Source: Litomosoides sigmodontis (Eukaryota > Nematoda > Chromadorea > Rhabditida > Onchocercidae). From it: a stretch of 64,000 nt of DNA. This document shows positions 13,301-25,401 of the stretch, piece after piece; positions within the stretch are counted from its first letter, which is position 1; each line of letters starts with the position of its first letter. Under the pieces are notes generated by a model that worked only from the letters and a program-made list of their open reading frames with translations, was not told the origin of the DNA and did no database searches. The position numbers were made by a program, and so were the translations under genes. The DNA is taken from positions 248,001 to 312,000 of the forward strand of contig OY718804.1 in the NCBI GenBank assembly GCA_963070105.1, given 5' to 3'.

Positions 13301-16300
13301 GAAGTGATTATAATAAGCCAGTTTTATGTTTATTACCACGAGCAAATGTCAAACACATCTGTATCAGCTTTACTTTATTATTACTTCTCTTCCATTTCCT
13401 ACTGAGCCAACAAAACCATGCATCGGCGAAACAGTTCTATATATTCGCTGGAATTTAATGACACTTTGATTACCCACCCGTTTACCTACATATTACGGTT
13501 CTTCGGGATACTATTCATCCTCTTACCGTAAAATCACCTTTCTCAGCGTTGTTTTACATGTGTCAAGATGTCTTCGTCTTCCAATGATCTATTTTATGAA
13601 TTGTTGTAGACGTTTTATATGACTCAAAATCATCTAACAGGTTTTTAAAATACTATTTTATTATTACCCAATGTTGCATGCTTAATTCAATGATGGAATA
13701 ACATACGGAAAAATTTTGTGATTTGAAAACAGGGAAGTGGGTTTTTAGTAATTTAATAACATTTTCTTGTCTTTCAGGTTGTGCGAGTTGTGTCGAAACA
13801 TATACAGGTTATCCACTTTCTGATTATTTTTTAAATTTGTGGTTTTAGTTATGAAAAAGATTAGGTTCGAAGAACTTTATCCTGAAGCTGTAAATTGGTA
13901 CTTAAAAAATTTTGTTTTGGTTGAGCCTTTTTTCTGTTACGTATTCACTTCATCGTAGTGTAGCCTTAACATATGCGAATGACTGGGAAACGTAATTATT
14001 AACTGTAGAGTCCAAACTGGAAAGATGCTTCGAGGATTCTGAAGTGTTTTGTTCAATATGACAGTGTTGCCATTGATGGCCACATCTCGGTATAGTTTAT
14101 TTTGATTTACATATTTTATTTGTTTAAAATATATGGGCAATCTTTACATATGTTCTTTTTTCTGTTTCTTTCCGCAAAAGCTATTATAATTATGGAAGCA
14201 AAATTAGAGAAAGACTTTGATCCTTTGCACAATCTGAGGAATTTAAGCGTGACATATTAAGGGATCATCTGCTAGACTGGAATGTTATAATAACTCAGAG
14301 TGTGCGGTATAATAAAAAAAGATTTCAACTACACTACTTCTCAAGCACTTTTAAATTTTGTAATTTAATGAGTTTAAATCTAATATTGCAATAAAATTTG
14401 AGATGAGGTTTTAACTGAGTTTTGATACGCCAATCATTAATCTCTCTATTATCATGCGATCATACTGTAATATCGCATAAGTGATCGAATAGTTGTCAAT
14501 TATGTGCTGTATCCAAACGAATAAACAGCAATTTTTTTGATTAATTCAGGATGGACCAGAATCAGACGAAGTAGCACGACCCGAAGGACTTCAGTTGGAA
14601 GTCCCACTTCGTGGTTGCTTTATACCTTCATTTTCTACCGCACACAAAGGTACCTCAGAAACAGCATCTTTGCGGAAACACGCTACATGTAACCAGGTTT
14701 AAATTTATGATTTTCACAATGTTTTAATGGGTTTCGAAAACTTTAAACTCGTCAGTTATACGTCAGCTGTATTCGGTTAGTTTCAAACTTTGATTCAAAA
14801 ATTAAAGCATAGTGAATTTGAAGACAAAAGTACGAGAACGGTTGATCAGTTTGCTGAATGCTTCTGGACTTCGTGTTGGTTTGCCGAAAAGTGTTTCGGT
14901 AATTTTCTCACAGTCATTGCATGATATTTCCTATGAAGCACCGAATTCAAATTCCACATCGACAGAGAGGATTTCACAGTCATACAAAGGCGATGCCGAA
15001 TCAGCATCTTCATTGGTGGTCGATCAATCTGTTACTAGCTCTTTCCCTCGAGTATTCCGGTAATTTAGTCTTTATGACTAGATCGAACTTTAATTGGACT
15101 GAAAAAAGCATTTAAACTTTTATCATACAGAAGAGGATGAAATCTTAAGGCGCATAATTACATCATAACACTTATAGTGAATTTGATTTCTTGGAAGCGG
15201 AACACGACACTGTATCGGAATCGACAGAATCCTGTTTTAACTGGCTCTCAACGATACGGCCACATTCCATAAGTAAAGTTGGCATTAATGTGGAAGAACA
15301 ATATCAGGATGATGAATGTACCGAAACTGCTGGAGATCAGCGCCCATCCTCAGCAGGTTAACATTTTGAGATATAATTATTTTTCTTCATTATTCTCAAC
15401 CAACATTATTCACAAAATTTCCGGTTGCAGCTTCCGACTCACTCGAAATATCAAGTGAAAGGACGCCACAAGAATCAGGAGTTCGTAGCGAAACTGTTTC
15501 GGAAGAAGAAAGTTGTGATGAAGAATTAGATGAATTTGTTGATAACGAAAAGCTTCGGTAAGTGCTTTCATGAATTGCATTTGGGGAATTACCAAAAATA
15601 ATATTTGTTTTGCAGAACGGCAGATATGTCATCGTTAGCAGAATCCATTCGATGTGACCATTCAGTACCATCGGTGGAAAATGTATCACTGAAACGACAT
15701 CCTGTGTTTCTACAGTGCAATCACCATGCCTCAGCTCAAGTAAGTCGTGTATTTCTTTTGAAGCTTTTTACAAAATTTATCTTGTTAGTGTTGCTAAAAT
15801 CAGTTTAAAATTTAGCAACACTGGTCCATCTAAATTTATTAGAAATTTATACTACCTCGCGTCACGTGTACATTGAACTTGCTTAATTACGTCATATTAT
15901 TCATATCTCTGTTAAATTCGATTTACCATTTAATTTACAACGTTAGTTTTCTTTTGTAACTGAGCATAATTCGAAGTATTTCTTAATTGATCTCATCATC
16001 AGCAAAAATGAATACTTCGTATCACTTTTGATGAAGATTTTTTATGATCGATACTGGCCAAATGTTAAGTAGCACTTATGTTCATGAAATTTTCAAGGGT
16101 GAGCACCAGTGGCTCTCATGTTTTGCGGATTTAAGTGTCGATGAAAGCGGTGATTTGGCTGCTCATGCGACTTTACTTTTTACTCAACTTTATCGGGCAA
16201 GTTATCATTTAGAATTAAAACTTTCATAATTTTATAAAATCTTAATGTCATGTTTGTTCGTTCCCTCACATAATTTTATCGAAAATTTTTGGAATAAATG

Positions 16301-19300
16301 CCCAAACCTTCTAATCTACATTATAATTTCTCGGTATATCACATTACAAAATAGAAATAAGAGAAATATCCTATAGCCCCGTTTGCATGGTGGTGTTAAA
16401 CAAATCGTACAGCAAATTGCTTGACTTCACCCATCTAAAACGACCAATATCAATTTCACCCTCTATTACTTCTGATGGAATAAGTTAAGTAAATATATAG
16501 AGTACCTACTCTCAAATTACCCATTCGATATCTCTTATGCCACTGAAAAAAATATTCAAAGCAGATGTTATTTAAGTTTTTTATATTTTGTCTTCCACAC
16601 ACATGTTCCTAAAATGTCGGATAAGATGTGAGTTCAGAATTTTATTCTATTTTATTTTTAAAATGATTTTTGAAATGTTGAATTTTTAGGAATGTTGTTT
16701 GAAATTATCCGGTGTATTACGGGATGCATCACAAGTGTTTTCCGCATCTCATCACGAGATCTCTGTTCAATTCAGTGATGCATTGGATCTTGTCCTTAAA
16801 ATTTTCGACTGTCCATTTCTGTTCCTCACGGCTCAACATGTACGTTAATTCCGTTAAGCTTTATTCAGTTAAATGCCAGTAAAGAGGATGAACAAGAAGT
16901 GAATAAATATCTTAATGAAAAATTTAAACTAATTATTTTTATGGATAAGTATCTAGGTAAACAATTCAGTAAGTAGGGGAAATAATTGTTTCACTGTTTC
17001 CACTGATCTGTTTCATTTTACTTTCCTAGCAGCACGATCTTAAAAATGTCTTGATTTTGTTGACTTAAAGAAATCAAAGAGCATCTGTCAAAGTAATCGT
17101 AAGTGTGAAAAGTTACGATATTTCAGATTGGTCATAAATATAATTCTATTAAAAATAATTAAAAAATAGCACATGTTGTGGAGGTATGGATAGTTCATTG
17201 ACTGAAATCTATATATTTTGTATAGATCTATATATGTCTTTCATACGAAATTTAATATATATCTTTCCTAACCTAGCCAACTTAGCGAATTAGTTATCTT
17301 CCTGCTGAAATGTATTTACTCTAGCTGGCACCGGTCTTCATCAGCTTCCTTGTTAGCATTCCTAATAATTGCACATTAATGCTAAGGATAAAAGCTAATC
17401 ACCATCACCTCAGATCCAAAAACCATATGTAAAAAAAACAATCTGTTGATTACTTAACAGTTGAAGGATGGGACGGAAGGGAAGAGAAACAAGAAGAGAG
17501 AGAGAAATTGAGCTGTTTGTTAATCAGCTGAAATTTGAATCCAACATGCATCTTGCTTTTTAGCAGTACATATGAACCATGCACACTTCAATTGCGCAAA
17601 CATCAAATACTTTTGAGGACTAAGAAGAGCTTATCGTGATTATGTTACCAACTATTATCACATTACATGTACTATAACATTACCAGATATGCGGAAAAAT
17701 GTTTTTTATGGTTTACAAAAATGATCTTACACAACGAATTTTTTGAAAACAAAAGACTACACGATGAATTATTTTTATTTTATATTTACAAAGCTTTTAA
17801 ACATCTCTAAAAGGTTGGAAGTGAAATTTATGGTTGAAAAATAAGATTTCTTGAATTTAATTTAAAATGGTTCTTAAGGAATTTTTGTAAACAACGATAG
17901 TTTTTTTTGTTAGTTAACAAAGGATAGAAATGGAGCCATTATTGAGACTTTGTATTTCAATCAACTGTAGGAGAGGAATCAGGTAAAACAACTATAAAAA
18001 ACTTCCAAAGAAAAAGAGGATTTCCGGAAGTTCATAATTCAAATTTAATTTCTTATTAAATAAAAGCTTCAAGTAGAAGCCTTTCGGAAATAAAGTTTGA
18101 TATCGAATGACTCTGGGATGAAATTCATATTTCAAAGTATTCGATTCGTTGTTTTCTAAAATTGACCCTTTCTAAAATTGAAAATTCTAAAGCGAAAAAA
18201 CTAATAAGAAATTTTCATTTAGTTGCTAACACCATAATTATGCAACGTAATAGCTTCATTCTACCGTAATCACTTCCACTCTATTTCATTTTTGCTCTAT
18301 TTTAATGTTGATGTTTGCAGTTACGTAACACTGAAATGTTATCACAGCAAAAGTGCTTATTACTGGAATTACACGAACATTACGAAATTTTTGTGGAACG
18401 GAAGGAGCAATGTATTCGGGTAAATACTGCATGTTTTAATTTGTAAAATAAAATTCTTAATTATCTGGAATGGAAGGAAATATGAGCGGGCAGGAAAAGG
18501 TAGTAAGAATGGCTATTCAGAAAGGCAGTATCATATTTTCCTGCCTTTTCTTGTATCTCTTAATTACTCAGTAATTTCTTCATTTTAAAACTTGACCACT
18601 AAAACGCGTTTTATGATTGCAGTCGTTGACCTTATTAATACAAACCGGTTAAGCACATGATTGATTTTGAAAGTTTCTGTCAAATTTTGTAGGCTTATAC
18701 TAGCTAATGAGTTTTAAACAAAGCGTTTGTTGAATCATGTTTGATCGATTTACACTTCGGTCTCCTGAAAAATCTTATGTAGACCTCCGCGAATTTCATA
18801 ATTCATTTTCATCTTCGATGTTTCATCCATTAAATTGTATTGGATTTGTTGAATGTTTTGTTGGAAACCTGAATTTTGTATTTAGCAGTTTTAATTCGAA
18901 ATCCGTAGTGTTTGTATTATAATTTTAACAAAAATTCGGGAATGAGCTATTTTTGAATAATGTTTTATTGAGAAAAGACCTCAAGTTGTTCGTTCACGAT
19001 TTAAAAATGAAAAGCGCGAGACAGAGAAGACGAACACTCAGTAAATGAAGCAGCCAATATATGTTACCTTTCTAATGTCACTTTATCCTACATTTACCTA
19101 AAAGTTGACTGCAGATATTCCACTTCCTTCTTCTGTCTGTGTAGTCCCTTTTACATATTAAGGGTGAAATTAAACGCATTCAACTCATAAAATGTTGCGA
19201 ACGGAAAACAATTGCTATCCTTTCTTGCTTTAAGCTATTCATTGATTTCTTAGAGCTACCAAACATCACGAATGAAAGTACACAGTAATTAGCCATTGCG

Positions 19301-22300
19301 TTGGAATCATCATATCTTATGATAGCAGTGTAAAAGTTCAGAGCAAAAAATATGTGTCTAATTCAATCGGACTGTGTTGGAAGGAAAATTCATTCAAATT
19401 ATGACAAAGATTTACGACGCAGGATTTTTCTCTGTCCAATAATGATTCTTGATAACAGGTATTCTGGATGAAGTTGCGATGTGAAATTAGACAATCTCAT
19501 TCTAGATTATGTTTTCAGTGTTAGATTAAGAAAGGATTGTACTGAAACTAAAAATTTCAGGCTTTAAATGCGATAAAGGCAACAATGAAATTGGCTTTAA
19601 TCGGTGGTCCATCATTATCAGCAGTTTCTTCAAATCAGGTTCGCATTCTCATGATGTTGGTTTTATCCTCAAATTTGTTGCCTTTAATGTTGCTTTTATC
19701 CTCCCTCCATCTCCTTTACTCTTTTTCTTTACTGGCATGATGAAAGTTACATTTCAGTATCTAGAATTGTGTCGATCGGTGCACAAGTTATTCTTCCAAC
19801 TACTTCAAATCACTGATAAATTTGATGAAATGGTGAAAAGTGTAGTGAATGCTCCCGATGTTCAGGTATGAGTACCATTTATCCAGTTGTTTGAGCTTAA
19901 TCTATTAACTTAGTATTGGATGAAGTTGGCGCTGATAAAAGCACAATGCAAGATTTTTAAGCATCTGCTTGTTATTTGATTCTTTCACTTAAAGAAATCT
20001 TACAATTACGAGATTATTTCTGGCTTGTGGAATGAGTAAAGTTGAATTGCTGCCGCTCACGATAAGAACAGCTTGACACTAATTATTTTCAAAATAAAAG
20101 CATCCTAATATAATATGCTGTATTATTTAACATTAGAAAATATGCCTGTTTTGAGGCGAAACCAAATTACTTTGATAACAATGACATCTAGGTATTAGTT
20201 TCTTGCTAATATTTGAATTTTTATGGATATATGGAATGATATAGGGCATTAACAACTTTCTAAAAATTTCAGTTTTCCATTTTATATTTTGATGAAATTG
20301 AACTTCGTCATTCTTTTTTTAGTATTAATAATTATGAGTAAAATGGCAACGATCATATTTATGAAATAGTTTTGGTTATTGCATTTGGCTAATATTACAT
20401 ACATATCTGTTTATGGTAATTATTATCATTAGAATTAGAATAGGATGATAGAAATGTGTGGCAAATCACTTGGAAACATAGAAGTTAGTTTTAACGCATT
20501 TTCGGGTGAATACTGAATTTTTATTGCGTTTGAAATCTTTAATGACGATGGACTTCAATCGTTTTATTTCCTCGTTTAATTTTCCTTCATTTTCTCTTTT
20601 TCAAATTATCAAAAATTGATCGTGGATAGTATTTTGATGTCTTTACGTGCTTTGCCTATTTTTAAATTTTATTTTCATTTTTTGAATTTATAATTAGGTC
20701 ATGTTTTTGGGCTATGAACACAAGAAACTTTGCGGGGAGGCATTTGATGATAAGACGGAGATGCTATCGAGTATGGAAATAAGAAACAAACGGATCAGCA
20801 TTTTGTCAGATATATAGTGGTATCGTATATAGCTATCGAGATATAAAATCGTACAGTACAGAATGGTGAAATGTGCAAAGAATGTTGGAGTACTGGGTAC
20901 TGTAGAGCTTTGTAATACAGTTAAACTAAGCGTGTTAGTTTTATGTATAATTTTACTTTCTCGATTAGTGGAAATTGTGAAACTTTTTCTCATGATAGTT
21001 TTTACGTAAATATTCCTACAGGAATTTTTGACAAAGCTGTTAGTTGTCTATAAAATTAATAAAAAATTTTTGGGTAAGTTGAGCAGTATCATTACAGCAT
21101 ATAACGACCATCCCTTGCAATTAGTTGCAAAATGAGGGAAAGAGAAGTGCTCTTTTGACCAAATACATAACTGTTAGGGATTTACTGGTCAAATCATTTT
21201 CAATTCCTATATCAATATCGAGGATTTGTTTCTGGATAATGTTTTTTAGATTTAGCATTTTGTTCTTGCAATTATAATTATGATTGTTGATGTTTTGTTG
21301 TGGAAGGTTGTTTGATTGATGGGAGCATAATGCCATCACGATAACTTCATCATTGACCTGGTTAGTAATGGCAGTAAACTATTAGTAGTAGTAGTTCCAC
21401 AATTGGTATCTTGCAATATCAGCATCGTAATACTTTCTTCTTTTTACTTCCTTCTCAAACAGACCATTGAAATTTAAATTTGCTTGAAGTAGATGCAAAC
21501 TATTACGCCATGTTCATGTAAAAGCACTAATATTTGGTGACGTGAACAGGATACGATCATTTGAAAAGATCAAGTAACAATAACACAGTAAGTTATGAAG
21601 GATTCATGTGAGAGCGGGAAAGAAAGATTTGCCGAATCATTCAATTTTTTTAATAATATAGACTGTAAGGGAGGGAGAATCTAGCAATGATGAAGTGGAG
21701 AAATTTTTTCTCCTCACTAATTGAGGTCGAATATTAACGAATCCGTGCAATGACTTTACAATGACAGACTTGTCGCAGTATTAACAGGGAATTTATGATG
21801 CCCAAAATTGAAATGATGAATCTGGCCACAGTACGGCAGTAAATCTTTTATAACGAAATTCAGGAAATAATATTGATATTGAATGGCATTATCAGATAAT
21901 GAAATCATTAATATTCCATTTCAGAATGCTAATATATCATCGGAAGTATTGTGTTTGCATAGATGTTTGTTAGCAAGTATTCCGGAATCGGTACACGGTA
22001 TGGAAAATGGTCTGTCAAATGTAACACTGGAGCCAAACACTGAGGCCTTATTAGCGTTGATGCAAAAGAAACAGTATAAAAATGCTCTACATATGCTAAG
22101 GCAACTCAGGTAACAATCTGTCTCATAATTTTTCAAACAATTCTCAAGCAAATACCTTGAGAGCAAGTTGTCGATTGATTTTTCTTTTTCCGCAGGTATT
22201 GGAGATTTTTAGTAAGGTAGACATTGGTACTATTAACGTTTTTAACAAAATTTATAGTCACTTCTCCTATACCTATGATGATATACGTTAAGTATATCTT

Positions 22301-25300
22301 TGAACAGTCTAGATAGGCGAACGCAATATTTCCTGCATAGAAATTTCAAAGTGTTTTTAAGTCGGCTTATGCAAGTTTTACATATTTGTAATGGAAAATT
22401 TACACAACTTTATTAGCCGTATTAAATCTCGGGACTATTTGTATAATTTGAGTGTTAATGAGGGATGCATCGTGAGAAAATGTTCGAATCTTTTCACTGT
22501 GTCTAAATAAGTTAATTACCAATAAAACATGGCAGTAAGGCTGCAAAAATTGATGGTAAAAAATGTCATCATTGCCCATCTATGTCCACATCCCCTTTCC
22601 GTGAATTTTCCATTTAGCTGCATTGCCGCCATAAAAGAAATCGAACAATTCAGATGCTTGTTTTTCTGTAGAAAACAAAGAAGGGTTTTTTAGAGATAAA
22701 ATCTTTACTACCTTGAGCCTTTCCCTAAACTCTCAGATAATGTTAAGAAATAGAGGGGAATGATGGAGTGAGGATGTCAAATAATTTTCAAGCATTTCCA
22801 GCCATCATGGAGCCAATCTACCCTGTCGCTGACCACCTACTTCAAGATCGTTTTTTTAACAACTTCTTTATCTCATCGATTCTTCCATCATTTTTTTTGG
22901 TGACTTTCAGTACTTTCAACATATTTTGCACATTGGGGATTTTATAATGTAATTCAGTTTTACAAAATTTCAAAAAACAACAAATGTAAGAAAAAAGAAT
23001 TCACAAGGCGATTCATGTTTATACTGTGGTAATTTTCCTCCAATAATTTTTAACAATTATTTATTGAAAACTGTGAGGGTTAAATTCCTATTATATAGAA
23101 GATACTGTGATGTAAATGTTTTTCTTTATCTATTTTCTTTTTGCTATTGACAGAACTTTTATAGGTCTAACAAATTTTCCTCATAAAATAAGGGCAAAAT
23201 TTTGGAGTAGTTGAGAAGTAATATATTGAAAACTCATATTACGATCGTTATAGTATACGGTATGATTTAGATGAGAACATTTATATAGTTGCATGGTAAC
23301 TTATAGATAAATCAAAAAGGATAAGGAAAGGGAGGTGAAAGGTAAGATAAGAATCTGCATATGGCGCGTCATAGGTAAGATTACATCGATCATCTCACGA
23401 CTTAATTAATTTGTACAAAATCATCCTGTCCGCTTGTTAGCAACAGATGTTTTGTTGTCATATTTTAGCTTTGGGAAATTTCCGTCGTACTTAGAATTTC
23501 TTGCTGCTATCAAGTATTATTATACAATAAATCAAATCATTTTCATCTAAGGTCATCCACAATTACGAAGATTGTATGGACAAGTGAGGGAGTGATCTTG
23601 TTGCTACCCTTTGTTCCTTAATGTCCTTGACTCAGTACGCTGGTGATAATTTTCAGAGCTCAATTTCACCGAACGATTTTTATGTGATCTGTCCTATAAG
23701 GAAAACTCGAATTTTTCAGAATTTAAACAGTAAATTAACTGTCAGGAAATGAAACAAACTATCAGCAAGAACAGAAAGAAGTATTAATGCAACTTAAAAT
23801 GATGTCGTTAGGTCATGAATGGATTTTATGGTTAATTTAGGTGTTTTGAAGTGTTGGATTAGCATTTTAATTCATAATATAAATGTGAAAAGATGAATAT
23901 AGTCAGTAAAACTTCAAAATTTTGTTTTAATTTCCGGTTACCATATTTCTAGCGGAATTACAAACCGCGAACACTTTTTTGTCGAACATTTCTTATTTTT
24001 CAATGGACAACTGACTTTAAATGAAGAAAAGTACATTAAGTAGTAGTTCGTGAATTCAGAACAAAGGAATAACAGATATCCGAAAGCCTTCAAGATTTAT
24101 TGATGAAAAACAGAAATAATGAAGTTTTGCTACTCTTTTAATTGATGCAGACAGGAACCTTATGGATTTTTGGCATTTTGTATTGTTTTTAAAAATTATT
24201 AATAATGTCATTAGGTAGCAAAGAAGAAAGCGGGACACAGGATAGTAATTAATAATGATTTGCCTCGTGGTAATGTGACGTTTCGGGAAGAAGTGAATAA
24301 AATTAGGTTTCATTGCTTAACAAATTATTACAAAAATAAGAGTGTAGCACGTCTTCGATTTCATTTTTATAAATGAAGCTTTAAAAAAGGAAAGGGAAGA
24401 TAACGAGGAAAATATCTTATGTTTCTTTTAACAAGCAGTTAGGATTTTTTTGCTTACAGCTTTTGTGGTTTTCTGACTGACACATATTTTCGAATGAGAA
24501 AAGAAAGACAAAGAAAGCAATAATACAACACACAGCATTGAATGATGTATGAGGTGCTTTAATAAGATGTTTTTTAATTTTTTTAAACGTTCACCGATGT
24601 ATTTGCTCTTTTTCGTTGTATAATATCTCAAAGAGAAGTTTAAAAATAGAACAGTACCAACCAGGTCTAACAAAAAATTTCCTTCCTTTTGGGAAAACTC
24701 ACTTCAAACTTGGACAGAGTGGATTCTGCTTTTGTTGAAATGAAAAGCACAGCTTTGTAATGGTTTGAGTGAGAACAGCTAATGTTAACAAATCATATAT
24801 CTTTACTTTCTCTTTACATTTGCCTGTAATGGCAAACTAAGCGCTCGTTAAGCATCTTTCACGCTCATCTCCATGAAGAAGAAATAAAGCTTTTTAAGTG
24901 TAACTTTGTCGAAAGTGTTACTTGCTTGTTTTTCCTCCCTGCTTTGTGAAGAAACGTGGCATTTTAAAATTAGATGCTGAAGTTAATTGACGAAATTTAT
25001 TGTTTAATATCATATTTATAAGTTATGATGAAGAGGACGAAGTACGTAGCGTGAGAAAATAACTATTGAACAATATTTAGTGGATATGTCGGATTTAGTG
25101 ATATGAATATGAAAGCTGTAAGTTATTTTGATAGATACTGTTTTGCAGACAGCAGTTTGGTGCGGAATACGGTTGTTGTGATCAGGTAGATGTAGAAGTA
25201 TTATTGTTAATGTATTGTCGCAGTCGTCAGACTTCTTGTTGGGCTGTTCTGGGAAGTGACAAAGCGTTAACAGCTAGCTGTAACCAATTGCGACAGAGTA

Positions 25301-25401
25301 ATATGAAGATGGCAACTGTTGTTCGTGCAATTGCACCTGATACGCTCGTTCTGCGATCATCTCGTGTTTCTAGTGCTTCTGGATCTTACAGATCCTCCTG
25401 A
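1..25401 (+). CDS. fry: Furry/SAX-2 homologue, 3' portion (43 exons, 5' truncated by window)
   Basis: Furry proteins are very large HEAT/ARM-like scaffolds that work with NDR/LATS kinases and MOB proteins in cell polarity, neurite outgrowth and dendrite tiling (SAX-2 in C. elegans). I joined 43 exons by eye using GT/GC-AG sites and phase. They sum to 6396 nt from base 2, an exact multiple of three, giving about 2131 residues ending at TGA 25399-25401. Stretches matching the Furry family as I know it occur in the right order: LHAVEGFALAMM, FFLFASWC, SPWLENIQLV, RWSQLAMGIALS, NEYLLALHLLDK, FQWAKCVFKYMYD and LRVGLPKSVSVIFSQS. The N-terminal part lies before base 1. Exon coordinates are in the three block entries. 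The gene is convergent with the T-box gene. Family identity is firm; a few splice sites are uncertain (exons 3, 32 and 37). Confidence 0.93.
74..432 (+). other. furry intron 1 of window, no further feature seen
   Basis: GTAAGG to TTATGCAG, 359 nt, AT-rich. I see no conserved reading frame or repeat in it. The other furry introns of 300-520 nt are likewise plain AT-rich sequence: 1306-1648, 2089-2416, 2997-3376, 4308-4651, 4807-5161, 5401-5769, 7373-7763, 7961-8328, 8889-9273, 9483-9999, 10112-10432, 11448-11884, 14090-14549 and 15740-16097. The one small exception is a short tandem ATCAAGAG-type repeat near 7621-7645. Confidence 0.7.
7764..11995 (+). CDS. fry: furry exons, block B (exons 21-29)
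   Basis: Exons: 7764-7960, 8329-8554, 8627-8888, 9274-9482, 10000-10111, 10433-10623, 11069-11137, 11322-11447, 11885-11995. They encode the best-conserved C-terminal half of the Furry repeat region, including PLWANEDVTSRQWRIESA, RHIAGRCFQINSALCQ, WIPNILSRLAETVGE, EYLLALHLLDK, SYELSL-like helical stretches and RFQWAKCVFKYMYDGL. A Ser/Arg-rich linker (GLSRSKSATALKTMDA) near 9320-9365 resembles the RSRSA-type linker seen in other Furry proteins. Exon 26 has to end at 10623 before GC, because no GT in the right phase keeps the frame into exon 27. Confidence 0.9.
10624..11068 (+). other. GC-AG intron in furry (intron 26)
   Basis: The 5' splice site reads GAG|GCATGT and the 3' site is ATTTTAG|TTT. 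Reading across gives KLAE joined to FLSERIADTEE in phase 0. The nearby GT dinucleotides (10627, 10632) are in phases 1 and 2. Joining at 10632 hits a stop (TAG) a few codons into exon 27. A frame stop (TGA) lies just beyond the exon, so read-through is not possible. Confidence 0.7.
11996..13777 (+). other. furry intron 29 (1.8 kb)
   Basis: GTAGTT to CTTTCAG. It is AT-rich with no supported gene. An 89-codon open frame at 13189-13458 has no recognisable domain and looks like chance. A 9-bp perfect inverted repeat with a 4-nt loop lies at 12961-12982. Confidence 0.7.
13778..13807 (+). CDS. fry: furry 30-nt microexon
   Basis: The exon lies between CTTTCAG and GTTATC and encodes ten residues, VVRVVSKHIQ, which match the Furry sequence at exactly this point. 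Both ends are phase 0. It sits between a 1782-nt intron and a 201-nt intron, so it could be skipped without a frameshift. Confidence 0.85.
13778..25401 (+). CDS. fry: furry exons, block C (exons 30-43) to stop codon
   Basis: Exons: 13778-13807, 14009-14089, 14550-14688, 14813-15059, 15178-15356, 15431-15557, 15616-15739, 16098-16196, 16690-16839, 18321-18419, 19561-19638, 19758-19865, 21925-22109, 25149-25401. They encode VVRVVSKHIQ, SPNWKDASRILK, the VREKL-like block ending in VGLPKSVSVIFSQS, REFDFLEAE, an acidic Ser/Glu-rich linker (15431-15557), and LLFTQLYR joined to ECCLKLS, all in family order. The end of exon 32 is ambiguous: T|GTAACC at 14688 with acceptor ATAG at 14812 fits better than CAG|GTTTAA at 14696. 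The acceptor of exon 37 (TTTTCAAG|GGT) is poor. The last exon is Ser-rich (RSSRVSSASGSYRSS) and ends at TGA. Confidence 0.87.
16197..16689 (+). other. GC-AG intron in furry (intron 37)
   Basis: The 5' splice site is TATCGG|GCAAGT, which is the classic GC-donor context, and the acceptor is TTTTTAG|GAA. The join gives QLYR-ECCLKLS. In other Furry proteins the equivalent residues are a Leu-Phe-Arg-Glu-Cys run. Using the nearby GT (GCAA|GTTATC) would leave phase 1 and break the frame. Confidence 0.8.
16840..18320 (+). other. furry intron 38 (1.5 kb)
   Basis: GTACGT to TTTGCAG. It is AT-rich, with a short purine-rich stretch near 17465-17505 (GGAAGGGAAGAG, then AGAGAGAGAG). I see no coding signal. 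Confidence 0.75.
18420..19560 (+). other. furry intron 39 (1.1 kb)
   Basis: GTAAAT to ATTTCAG. It contains a 10-bp perfect inverted repeat (18489-18498 with 18536-18545). A 61-codon open frame at 18737 lacks any family resemblance. Confidence 0.75.
19866..21924 (+). other. furry intron 41 (2.1 kb)
   Basis: GTATGA to ATTTCAG. It is AT-rich and I see no gene, tRNA or repeat. Open frames on the minus strand (20712-20993, 21121-21339) look like chance frames. Confidence 0.7.
22110..25148 (+). other. furry intron 42 (3.0 kb), largest in the gene
   Basis: GTAACA to TTTTGCAG. It precedes the last coding exon. It is AT-rich, and the minus-strand open frames at 24056-24313 and 24428-24673 show no recognisable family. 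No repeat array is seen. Confidence 0.7.

Noticed and set aside
13189..13458. 89-codon open frame on + with hydrophobic segments in furry intron 29
   Set aside because: Could suggest a nested small membrane protein, but codon use is intron-like and no second exon or family match is visible.
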